NCBI RefSeq assembly: GCF_004331685.1
Contig: NZ_SJSM01000036.1
Coordinates: 1 to 36,281, forward strand
DNA from: Pedobacter hiemivivus
GTDB lineage: Bacteria; Bacteroidota; Bacteroidia; Sphingobacteriales; Sphingobacteriaceae
DNA length: 36,281 nucleotides
Reading direction: 5' to 3'
Shown: in pieces, positions 24,390 through 32,706 of the stretch
Layout of the letters: every line of letters begins with the position of its first letter
Position numbering within the stretch: position 1 is the first letter of the stretch
Notes under the pieces: model-generated
Told to the model about the DNA's origin: nothing
Database searches by the model: none
Seen by the model: only the letters and a program-made list of their open reading frames with translations
Translations under genes and position numbers: made by a program

Positions 24390-27300
24390 TTAAAATCCAA
24401 CCTTTAAACCCAAATCAAATCCCCTTCGGCTTGGTACCCCACCATAATCTAGACCAGCAGAACCACCACCACGAACACCAGCGCCAGCCACACCAACTTC
24501 AGGATCTATCCCCGAATAATGGGTCAATAACATCAGGTTACGACCAGTCACAAAAACATTTGCGGTTGAAAACACTTTTGGCAAGTACTTTTTCTTAAAT
24601 GTATAGCTCAATGTTACCGTCCTTAAACGAATCCACGAACCATCTTCAATAAAAGCTGTCCCAACGGCCGCCAAATTGTTTTCAAGGTAGCCCTGAGTTA
24701 ACTCAACCTGCTTAGTATTTTTGCTGAAACTTCCATCTGGATTCTTTACTACACCATCAAAAACGACCGGGTTACCCCTATTTTCGGTCTGCTTACTCAA
24801 GCCGCTTCGAACCAGCTCCCATTCATTACCATTAATCACATCACCACCTTTTCTTATATCAAGAAGAAAACTCAATTCCAGCTCTTTATACCTGAAAGTA
24901 TTGTTCAAGCCCAATGTATATTTTGGAGCACGATCGCCGGCATAAGAAAACAGCGTATTGAATGTTGGGTAACCATTTGCATCAATTATTATTCTACCTT
25001 CTGGATCCCTGATATAATCCGTAGCACTGATAGACGACACTGATTTCCCAGGATAAGAAGCTCCCTCCGCAACATTAATAATAGAAGCATCAGAATTCCT
25101 AAGAATTGTCAGCGGGAAGGGCAAGAAAAGCACTTCATTTATATTCCTGGCAAAATTAAAATTTACGTCCCAGCTAAAATTAGCATTTTTAACTGGTGTA
25201 CCAGAAAGCATCAGCTCAATACCTTTATTCTGAACAGAGCCACCATTAATGTATTGAAGAATATACCCTGTTGCCTGACTAACCCTTGGCGCAATAATCT
25301 GATTAATAGTGCGATCACGATAAAACGTTGCGTCCAATCGCAGCCTTCGTTCGAAAAACTGTAGGTCTAATCCAATTTCATAAGATCTTCGATTTTCAGG
25401 CTTCAGCTCCGGGTTATTACCAAAGAAACCATTTCTAAATCCTCCCCCAATAAAAGTATTGGACTGTAATGGCGATTCAATTCTATAGGGAGCGGTATCC
25501 TTTCCAACATCAGCATACGAAACTCTAATCTTTCCATAGTTCAGCCAATGATCATCCTCCAGCTGTAAAGTTTTTGTAAACTCATACCCCAAACTAATCG
25601 ATGGATAAAAGAAAGAACGGTTTTTCACAGGCAAAGTAGATGTCCAGTCATTCCGTCCGGTAACATTCAAAAAAACCGTCTTTTTGTAGTCCACACTAGC
25701 ACTTGCAAATACCCCGATAATTCTTTTTACTGAATTTCGTTGAATCATACTTCTGTTAACAGTATTGTTAATACTTATAAAATCAGGATTTTGAAAAATC
25801 AGTCCAAGCACGTCAATCGTATTAAACTTAGCTTGATCGATAGCATTACCCAATATTATCGAGGTATTAAAATCCCCAAAAGATTTTTCTGCAGTCACCA
25901 AAAAGTTCGAAGTCAGACTTTGAAAGGAATTCACCGTTTCTCCAACACCACCATTCAGGTTATTCGGAAGTGAAGTTCCAACAGCCCTAACACTACGATT
26001 TCTTTCTGTATATAAATCAGTTCCAAAAGTATAATTAAACGACAACCATTTCAACGGTTTATACTCCACACCAACATTTCCCAAAAACCGATCATTAGAA
26101 TCTGACTGCGGATTTTTATCAATTGTAAAATAAGGATTATCTGTATCACCCGTTGCACTAGCGATTAACCGCCTTCTCGTCCCGTCAGGATTCAGATAAT
26201 TTTTCATGTTATCATTTTTTGGCCAGTTAAAAATACTCACCAAAAAACCGCCTGTACCACCGAATAAACCCGGCCCTTGCAAAGGCCTCTTTCCTGTAGT
26301 ACGAATGTAGTTTGCCGAACCCGTTATAAAAATCTTATCGCTCACTTTTGCCGTCCCAGCCAGCCTGGCAGAGGTCTTTCCATATTCTGTTTCTGGCACC
26401 ACCCCATTTTGATTCGCATTAGATACAGAAAGCCTGAATGTATACTTTTCTGAACCACCAGACACGCTTACATTATGCGTTTGTGATTTCCCTGTAATAA
26501 AGAAATCCCCGAGATTATCATACATCGTTTCACCAGGCAAAAATGGCGAACCGTAAGAATCTCTACTGGTCGGATCAAAAACACCACCCGTTCCTTGTTT
26601 ATAAATAGACTGCGTTTCAGGTAACCTCAAAACATTATCCCAGGAAAACACATTGTTGTAAACAATACTTGTCGCACCGGTTTTCCCTTTTTTTGTGGTA
26701 ATAATAATTGCTCCGTTTCCAGCCTTTACCCCATATAGCGCTGCCGCAGCAGGCCCTTTCAAAACTGTCACACTCTCAATGTCCTCCGGATTGATATCAG
26801 ATGCTCTATTGGGAGTTCCTACACTCCGTCCTAAAATACCATTAAACCCACTCCCTGCTCCGGGAGCTAGTGACTCTGCGAAAGAACTGTTATCTAAGGC
26901 CACCCCATCGACAACAAAAAGGGGCTGATTATCCCCATCAAGAGAAGTCGCCCCCCTTAATACGATATTAGCCCCTTCCCCTGGTCCACCACCAGAACTG
27001 GTGATAACCGCTCCTGCAATCTTACCCTGCAGGGCATTTACAATGTTCTGCTGCCTCGACTCTTCAATATCTTTGGATGCAACATTTTGAAAAGCATAGT
27101 TGATCGATTTTCTATCCTGAGCAATATTAAATGCTGTTACCACAACTTCACTTAGGTTTTTGGAATCAACATTTAACACCACATTAAGAACTTTCGCAGC
27201 CCCAATTTGCTTTTCCTGTGACAAATAACCAATGTAGCTAAAAAGCAAAACCTCATCATTTTGCGCCTTGATGGAATAATTCCCCGATGCATCCGTTATT

Positions 27301-27458
27301 ACTCCTCCTACTTTTCCCTTAATTTTCACCGACACACCCGGCAATGGCAAGCCATCATCTGATGATGTCACTTTACCTGTTACAGTTATTTGTTGCGCGA
27401 TCACCTGCATATTGAGCAAGATCACACCCAGAAATAACATGAGTAGTTTTTTTTTCAT
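24390..27458 (-). CDS. SusC/RagA-family TonB-dependent transporter, substrate unknown
   Basis: The product is 1022 residues from the ATG at 27458; an upstream TTG would add three. The signal peptide ends at QVIAQ, the regulatory-like domain is at about 22-97 (TVTGKVTSSDDGLPLPGVSVKI), and the SEVVVTAFNI region leads to the plug (NALQGKIAGAVIT, VTVLKGPAAAALYGVKAGNGAIIITT) and the barrel, ending in DLGLKVGF with terminal Phe. Its N-terminal third is clearly related to the SusC at 32707-35730, so the two neighbouring systems probably arose by duplication. It is followed by its SusD gene and a small lipoprotein gene. A terminator at 27635-27662 separates it from the GH18 operon upstream. Confidence 0.94.
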   Translation of the reverse strand: MKKKLLMLFLGVILLNMQVIAQQITVTGKVTSSDDGLPLPGVSVKIKGKVGGVITDASGNYSIKAQNDEVLLFSYIGYLSQEKQIGAAKVLNVVLNVDSKNLSEVVVTAFNIAQDRKSINYAFQNVASKDIEESRQQNIVNALQGKIAGAVITSSGGGPGEGANIVLRGATSLDGDNQPLFVVDGVALDNSSFAESLAPGAGSGFNGILGRSVGTPNRASDINPEDIESVTVLKGPAAAALYGVKAGNGAIIITTKKGKTGATSIVYNNVFSWDNVLRLPETQSIYKQGTGGVFDPTSRDSYGSPFLPGETMYDNLGDFFITGKSQTHNVSVSGGSEKYTFRLSVSNANQNGVVPETEYGKTSARLAGTAKVSDKIFITGSANYIRTTGKRPLQGPGLFGGTGGFLVSIFNWPKNDNMKNYLNPDGTRRRLIASATGDTDNPYFTIDKNPQSDSNDRFLGNVGVEYKPLKWLSFNYTFGTDLYTERNRSVRAVGTSLPNNLNGGVGETVNSFQSLTSNFLVTAEKSFGDFNTSIILGNAIDQAKFNTIDVLGLIFQNPDFISINNTVNRSMIQRNSVKRIIGVFASASVDYKKTVFLNVTGRNDWTSTLPVKNRSFFYPSISLGYEFTKTLQLEDDHWLNYGKIRVSYADVGKDTAPYRIESPLQSNTFIGGGFRNGFFGNNPELKPENRRSYEIGLDLQFFERRLRLDATFYRDRTINQIIAPRVSQATGYILQYINGGSVQNKGIELMLSGTPVKNANFSWDVNFNFARNINEVLFLPFPLTILRNSDASIINVAEGASYPGKSVSSISATDYIRDPEGRIIIDANGYPTFNTLFSYAGDRAPKYTLGLNNTFRYKELELSFLLDIRKGGDVINGNEWELVRSGLSKQTENRGNPVVFDGVVKNPDGSFSKNTKQVELTQGYLENNLAAVGTAFIEDGSWIRLRTVTLSYTFKKKYLPKVFSTANVFVTGRNLMLLTHYSGIDPEVGVAGAGVRGGGSAGLDYGGVPSRRGFDLGLKVGF

Positions 27459-27634
27459 ATAGGCCAATTTTAGTTAGTAATTATATTTTGTAGTTCAGAC
27501 AAAATCATACATGAAAACCGAATTCAATAAAAAAACTAGGAACAGACAGAGTATCCAACCCACCCTCACATCAATAGCAAAAACTACTTTTCCAACTACA
27601 GGAATACCGCAAAAACAGAATATTATAAAATAAA

Positions 27635-27662
27635 AAAACACCTTGGTTACCCAAGATGTTTT
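27635..27662. terminator. Terminator after the GH18 gene
   Basis: AAAACACCTTGG (27635-27646) pairs with CCAAGATGTTTT (27651-27662), 11 of 12 pairs, with a 4-nt loop and flanking A and T tracts. It ends the SusCD-GH18 operon and isolates the next SusC gene. A 62-codon open frame here (27495-27683) runs through the hairpin and is not called. Confidence 0.8.
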
Positions 27663-27687
27663 AATTAATTGCATTTTTTTCAACCTT

Positions 27688-28722
27688 TTATGGCACCTTG
27701 GCCAAAAAAGCTGCTTTGGAAACCTTGATTAATGAATTTGCCCCGCCTGCATCTTGCCCCAACTCCCAAAACATAACACCGTTCGCTCTCGTTTTAGCTA
27801 ATTTAGTTTTCAATTCTATAGTAGGAATCCCATTATAATAGTACATGGTTGTACCTATCATAAATTCTGAACCTTTTGGATCAGCCCCCTTTACCAACAA
27901 ATCCTTAAAAGACATCGACACATTTGCATCCGTTTTACCATAAGCAGGCAGTCCAAGCACAGCCTTTTCTTTAGGTAGGTTCTTTTCATTCAACCACACA
28001 TTTAACACATCGTCGGCCATTTTATAACTAGAGTGGTCTTTTGGTCTTGCAGGATCTGTCCCAATACCGTCGTACGCCATTAAATTAACAAAATCACACG
28101 CATCAATAGCCATCTTATTAATTCCTTCCTTTACCCCGCCAGCATATAAACCCGCAGTAACAGCCATACTTAATGTCCTATGCCAGCTGTGTAACTCAAC
28201 TGATAAACTCTGCATAAAAAGACCAAAGGTCACGTCGCTCCCTTTTGTTGCACTAGGGTATTCCCAATCCAGATCTACACCGTCAAATTGGTTTTCAAGC
28301 ATATATTTCACAATATTACTAATCAGCAATTCTCTGGTTTGTGGATTAGCAAGAAGTGTTGTATATATTTTATCGTCACCATTTAAGGCAATAATAATCT
28401 TACAATTATGCCTTTTAACCAAACTCACCACATCCTTTACCTTATCCTTCGTATCGTCTAAAACCAATGATCCATCAGCTCTAGGCTTTAAAAAGGAGAA
28501 AATAACATGGGTCAAATCATCCAGCGAAGTAGTATCAATATCTTTTATAAACCTGTAACTTGGAAAATAAGCTACCTGTTTAAAACCCATATCGGGCACA
28601 TAAGGGGTCGTTGGTTTCACAAATACTTTTGCGCCATATCCATCTGGCACCTTTATAACCTCCTTTTTACAGGAAGCCAAAACCGTAACGATAGCTATAC
28701 TTAAAATCAAAAATCTTTTCAT
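27688..28722 (-). CDS. GH18 chitinase-like lipoprotein
   Basis: The product is 344 residues. The lipoprotein signal ends in TVLASCKK (Cys18). The GH18 barrel has the full catalytic motif DGVDLDWE (147-154, acid Glu154) and the later LMAYDG and GVMFWELGQDAGG strands. DGVDLDWEYP is the form usual in chitinases and not in EndoH-like N-glycan enzymes. The other family motif, SxGG, is replaced by ALNG (112-115). The likely role is cleavage of chitin or GlcNAc-containing oligosaccharides at the cell surface, feeding the SusCD pair of the same operon. It is the last gene; a perfect hairpin lies 15 nt before its start codon. Confidence 0.88.
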   Translation of the reverse strand: MKRFLILSIAIVTVLASCKKEVIKVPDGYGAKVFVKPTTPYVPDMGFKQVAYFPSYRFIKDIDTTSLDDLTHVIFSFLKPRADGSLVLDDTKDKVKDVVSLVKRHNCKIIIALNGDDKIYTTLLANPQTRELLISNIVKYMLENQFDGVDLDWEYPSATKGSDVTFGLFMQSLSVELHSWHRTLSMAVTAGLYAGGVKEGINKMAIDACDFVNLMAYDGIGTDPARPKDHSSYKMADDVLNVWLNEKNLPKEKAVLGLPAYGKTDANVSMSFKDLLVKGADPKGSEFMIGTTMYYYNGIPTIELKTKLAKTRANGVMFWELGQDAGGANSLIKVSKAAFLAKVP

Positions 28723-28737
28723 AATCTACTATGGTTA

Positions 28738-28765
28738 ACTTTCCCCAGCTTTAGCTGGGGAAAGT
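28738..28765 (-). promoter_or_regulatory. Perfect 12-bp hairpin in front of the GH18 start codon
   Basis: ACTTTCCCCAGC and GCTGGGGAAAGT form a perfect 12-bp stem with a 4-nt loop, 13 nt after the stop of the PKD gene and 15 nt before the GH18 ATG. On the minus strand no U tract follows, so it is not a standard terminator. It may be an mRNA-stability or processing element, or it may limit translation of the GH18 gene. Confidence 0.7.
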
Positions 28766-28778
28766 GTAATGTTAAATA

Positions 28779-30404
28779 TTATCGTTGAATCTGATCAATC
28801 GCCAAACCATACGGAGCATATCCTTTCAACAAAAAGTCAACCGGCGCAGTTCCATCCAATTTATAACGCATGATACCCGATTGCGAGCCAGAACCAACAG
28901 TTTGCGGAGCATTAGTTCCACTAGCATCTGCCCTGTGTCTATATCCAAAATATAAATATCCTTTACCCACTTCATCTTCATCAATGTCCATACCTGTAAC
29001 ATAGATCGTTTCGTCTGTGAGCCCCCCTGTAAATCCCTGATCACTGAACCCTTTAACAGGGGTACCTGTTGAAAAGCCCATAACCGCAGCATCATTATAA
29101 ATCGGCACAACATTATTCCCTTCCATATCTGATCGATAAATACCTGGCTCGAACGTTCCAGTTCTGTTAATTGCAAAATAAATACGTTGATTTACCTTAT
29201 CTATCACAAACTGTCTTACGGCCAGAGTTGAGATAATACCCGGTAAAGGGGCTATAATCGCCCCAGCCTTAGTATAGCGCAATATGCCTACCCCCTTAGG
29301 TCCTGAATACGACACCCAGATTTCATTATTAACCTCTTTTATGCCACTATAAAAATGTGAGGCCGACGAAAACCCTGCCCCTTGAGAAACAAATTTAGCC
29401 GCAGGATAAGTTGCTTCAGAAGCACTGGAATTTATGACATAAACACCATTATTTCTACTTGTCCACCAAATATTCCCATCCTTATCAACGGCGTGCATCC
29501 ATGGATCCATATTGTAAGTCAAAGGAGTTAGAGACTTAGTAATTAACTTTTCTCCGCTACCATCCAGATTGAAAGATTTCAGATAACCGTCTGGTAATGC
29601 TGCCGCGCCAGAGCTAAATCGAAGCCCTAAACCAGCTTCGCTGTAAAACAACTTATCTCCGGTAACAGATAGGCCTAATGGACTGGCCCCAGTTGCAATA
29701 CCTAAATCAACCACCACCTGTGGTGACAAAGTAGTCAGTTTAATTTTATATATTTTTTTGGTGATTACATCCGTAAAGTAAATAGACTTCGCCAACTCCC
29801 CTTTCACCTCAATAGTCAATTCTGTAGAAAATTCTTCCACCCCATCGTTCACTTTCAACTTCACCAGATAAGGGCCCGGAATCGTAAAATTAACTATTGG
29901 ATTCTTCAAAGTCGACGTTCCAGCGATACCAAAATCCCATGAATAGGTAGCAGCCTTACCAGGGTAACTAAATGCCCTGGCGTCAAATTGCACATCCTTA
30001 AAAACACCAACATTCGCTGGAACAACAATTTTAGGCGTCATTTTTTTTAGTGTAATCTTCTTCTCCATTTCAGCCATCTTGTCGCCTTGCCATGTTGTTA
30101 ACTTTATAGTGTACTCTCCAGGAAGTTGATACAAAATCGTATCTGGAGCCAACTTTTCAGACTCCGAAACATCTACAATCCCAGTTTTGTTAAGTACCTT
30201 ACCCCCAACAAACTCCCAATGAAATTTATCCGCATTCTTGGAACGGTTAATTAAAACAAGCTTTGCTGGAGCGCTAGGTACCCCGTCAGGAAAATCGAAA
30301 TTAGCAAGATAATCTCCTTGCTGACCTATGGTAGTTACAGTTTCTTTAGAACAGCCTAAAAACATAAGGCCAATCAAAACATATATGAGTTTAAATTTTT
30401 TCAT
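28779..30404 (-). CDS. PKD-domain and beta-propeller lipoprotein of the GH18 operon
   Basis: The product is 541 residues from the ATG at 30404, four nucleotides after the upstream stop; a TTG at 30425 is less likely. The lipoprotein signal ends in LMFLGCSKE. Two PKD-type domains follow at about 25-110 (NRSKNADKFHWEFVGGK, LPGEYTIKLTTWQG) and 115-200 (ATYSWDFG, IPGPYLVKLKVNDG). The rest has repeated strands such as SIYFTDVITKKIYKIKL, NGVYVINSSASEATYP and RIYFAINRTGTFEPGIYRSDMEGNNV, a YWTD/NHL-like propeller. No catalytic motif is visible. It probably acts as a surface glycan-binding protein, occupying a SusE/F-like place in the operon. Confidence 0.7.
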   Translation of the reverse strand: MKKFKLIYVLIGLMFLGCSKETVTTIGQQGDYLANFDFPDGVPSAPAKLVLINRSKNADKFHWEFVGGKVLNKTGIVDVSESEKLAPDTILYQLPGEYTIKLTTWQGDKMAEMEKKITLKKMTPKIVVPANVGVFKDVQFDARAFSYPGKAATYSWDFGIAGTSTLKNPIVNFTIPGPYLVKLKVNDGVEEFSTELTIEVKGELAKSIYFTDVITKKIYKIKLTTLSPQVVVDLGIATGASPLGLSVTGDKLFYSEAGLGLRFSSGAAALPDGYLKSFNLDGSGEKLITKSLTPLTYNMDPWMHAVDKDGNIWWTSRNNGVYVINSSASEATYPAAKFVSQGAGFSSASHFYSGIKEVNNEIWVSYSGPKGVGILRYTKAGAIIAPLPGIISTLAVRQFVIDKVNQRIYFAINRTGTFEPGIYRSDMEGNNVVPIYNDAAVMGFSTGTPVKGFSDQGFTGGLTDETIYVTGMDIDEDEVGKGYLYFGYRHRADASGTNAPQTVGSGSQSGIMRYKLDGTAPVDFLLKGYAPYGLAIDQIQR

Positions 30405-30408
30405 GAGC

Positions 30409-31176
30409 TTATAAATTAATTTCAAATTTCTGAGTACTTGCTGTTATTGTATTTGTTTGCGTCATTGCAGCCACATCAATAATCAAATTGTAACTCCCCA
30501 CCTTTTTAATGGTCTGTACAATCGCGGTCAACATCGGCCTAGTCAAGTTTTGCTTCAAATTCTCTCTCCCTGTCGGAGATAAAACCGTAGCCCCACCAAA
30601 GTGCCCCGCAGGAGCAGTAGGAAACAGCAGCAAATAATCACTCTTAGTGATAGCGAAAGATAAAATCGATTTTAAAACACCAAAATCCGCATCATTCAGC
30701 TTTTGAATTAAAGTTACATCATTGGCGTACTTGCCCACTTTTACTTTAACTGGATACAGTTGACGAATGACATAATTATTTGAAGCTGTAGTCCAATACT
30801 TATCCATATCGGCAGCAAAAACCTCCAACAAAACACCTTTATTCAGGACAGAATCCAAAACAGTTAAAGTCGACTCATCAGCAGTTTTTGTAAGCACGGA
30901 AGTCCCACTTTTCAGCGTCATGTTAATTCCAAAAGTCTCAACCACCGTTTCATAGATGTCTATTTTCTGAAATTTATCATCCCGTTGCCAAGTCGATGCT
31001 GAAATTACTAAAGTATCACCCATCACTAATTTTGTACTGTTATAGGTTACCCTTAATTGAGTTGCGAACTCATTGTTCGTTTCTCCCAGATCGCCGATCG
31101 GATCATTTTTTTTACAGGAAATAATGAGTAAGCACATCATTAAAAACCCTATATATTTTTTTACACTTGTCTTCAT
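30409..31176 (-). CDS. Lipoprotein of unknown function in the GH18 operon
   Basis: The product is 255 residues. The signal ends in CLLIISCKKND, giving a lipidated Cys. The mature part is rich in beta and Thr/Ser (LRVTYNSTKLVMGDTLVISASTWQ, GINMTLKSGTSVLTKTADES) and ends in TITASTQKFEINL. I do not recognise the family with confidence. It lies between the SusD gene (gap 4 nt) and the PKD-propeller gene (gap 4 nt), so it is very likely translated and exported with them as an accessory surface protein. Confidence 0.7.
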   Translation of the reverse strand: MKTSVKKYIGFLMMCLLIISCKKNDPIGDLGETNNEFATQLRVTYNSTKLVMGDTLVISASTWQRDDKFQKIDIYETVVETFGINMTLKSGTSVLTKTADESTLTVLDSVLNKGVLLEVFAADMDKYWTTASNNYVIRQLYPVKVKVGKYANDVTLIQKLNDADFGVLKSILSFAITKSDYLLLFPTAPAGHFGGATVLSPTGRENLKQNLTRPMLTAIVQTIKKVGSYNLIIDVAAMTQTNTITASTQKFEINL

Positions 31177-31180
31177 AGCA

Positions 31181-32701
31181 TTAGTTCTTTAATGTCGAAT
31201 TACTAGCCCACCATACTGGCGTAAACACCCAATTTCTAGCTTTAGCTCCTAATCTGTCCATTTCCTTTGGGTTGTACATATACTCTGTCTGTGGATCATA
31301 AGGAAACCTTTGAATGTATTTCCCAGCCCATTCAGCCAAGGCATATCTAGGATAATAAAAGTCCGGATACGCTTTTGTACTATAGCCATACCTTTTGATG
31401 TCTGACCAACTTTCTCCTTGAAGATATAAGGCAATATATTTTTGCATCATAATATCAGATATCTTTAGCGAAGCCGAATTCTGCGCAACTTTAGCAGAGC
31501 CCATATAGCTAATAAGCTGTCCATCAGGTACGCCCAAACGCTTCAAGTTAGTTTCTATACCTCTATGATAAGACTCCAATGCACCGTCTAAATCGTTCAT
31601 ATAAAACTGGGTTTCAGCCTTTATAAAGTACAACTCCTCCTTAATAAGAATTGGAAAAGGAGAGTCATCAGAAGTCCAATATCCACCAAACAAATTCGCG
31701 AAATCCTTAAAAGTAACGTCCTTAGGCAAGCTCACATCCTTTAGACCTTCCGACATTTTAGCTCCTAAATATTTTTTATTTTCACCCTGAGTTGTCAATA
31801 TAAACAACCTTGGATCGTAGGTAGTAGCATCCACCGTTAAAGCTTTCATCAAAACATCTGTAGGAAGCGTATTCGTCAAATCATTTTTGATATCAACAAA
31901 CTGAAATGGCTCAGGAAAATCTCCAGGCCCCCACAAATTATGTGTCCATTTAGACGTACTTGCCTTCGGGTACCTAAATAGTGCATCCTCAAACTTTGGG
32001 AGCACATCATTAACAAGATTTAGTAACTCCTGATTACCCCCTTTAAAGTTAACCGTACGCAACTTAAGTCGCGCCTTAACCGCTTTTGCGAAAGTTTTCC
32101 AGTTTTCCAGATTTCCATTATAGATCATATCAGTTGTTGCATCCATAACCAACGCCATATCACTTACCTGATTCAACTCGGCAACACCCTCATCCAAAAG
32201 CCTTTCAATTCCGGCAAGGACTTCTTCCTGTGTATCGTATACCGGATTGAAAATACCCGCATACGCTTCTTTCATTGGCATATCCCCAAAAACATCAGTT
32301 GCCGAAAGATAACTTGTTGCCAGAATGATTTTACCGACACCGGTGTAGTTATTAGAGCCCTCTTCTTTTGCTCTGATAAGCATACCGTTTACATTCGATC
32401 CAACATCAAAATAATGCCATCTCCAGGCCCCCATCCGGTTAATACTATTATAGTTCCAGGTATCTGTCATCGTATTAGTATTCCCCAACCTTGTGGTCAA
32501 ATAATAACTATGATAAGAAGCAAACCGAGCTTGCGAATATAGAGAGTATGCTAAATTCGCTTGAATAGCCGGCAAACGTTGCTTAGTAGGCACCGTAACA
32601 GGCTGCACAGGATTCACATTTAAATCCAATTTATTGCATGAGCTCAGGCAGATAGCTGCGAGCACAAATGCTATATTTCTTATAATCGTTTTCATAATCA
32701 T
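31181..32701 (-). CDS. SusD-like outer-membrane lipoprotein of the GH18 operon
   Basis: The product is 506 residues; an ATG two codons later (32695) is an equally good start. The signal ends in ICLSSCNKL. The body has SusD_2-type blocks: GVGKIILATSYLSATDVFGDMPMKEAY, KEELYFIKAETQFYMNDLDGALESY and IMMQKYIALYLQGESWSDIKRYGY. It is the partner of the SusC protein encoded 5 nt upstream and probably binds the ligand taken in by that transporter. GH18 in the same operon suggests chitin- or GlcNAc-oligosaccharides. It shares the overall type with the SusD at 22871-24379. Confidence 0.93.
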   Translation of the reverse strand: MIMKTIIRNIAFVLAAICLSSCNKLDLNVNPVQPVTVPTKQRLPAIQANLAYSLYSQARFASYHSYYLTTRLGNTNTMTDTWNYNSINRMGAWRWHYFDVGSNVNGMLIRAKEEGSNNYTGVGKIILATSYLSATDVFGDMPMKEAYAGIFNPVYDTQEEVLAGIERLLDEGVAELNQVSDMALVMDATTDMIYNGNLENWKTFAKAVKARLKLRTVNFKGGNQELLNLVNDVLPKFEDALFRYPKASTSKWTHNLWGPGDFPEPFQFVDIKNDLTNTLPTDVLMKALTVDATTYDPRLFILTTQGENKKYLGAKMSEGLKDVSLPKDVTFKDFANLFGGYWTSDDSPFPILIKEELYFIKAETQFYMNDLDGALESYHRGIETNLKRLGVPDGQLISYMGSAKVAQNSASLKISDIMMQKYIALYLQGESWSDIKRYGYSTKAYPDFYYPRYALAEWAGKYIQRFPYDPQTEYMYNPKEMDRLGAKARNWVFTPVWWASNSTLKN

Positions 32702-32706
32702 TAATC

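Noticed and set aside
27495..27683. 62-codon hydrophobic open frame after the GH18 gene
   Set aside because: It runs straight through the terminator hairpin at 27635-27662, and its sequence is explained by AT-rich non-coding DNA between two operons.
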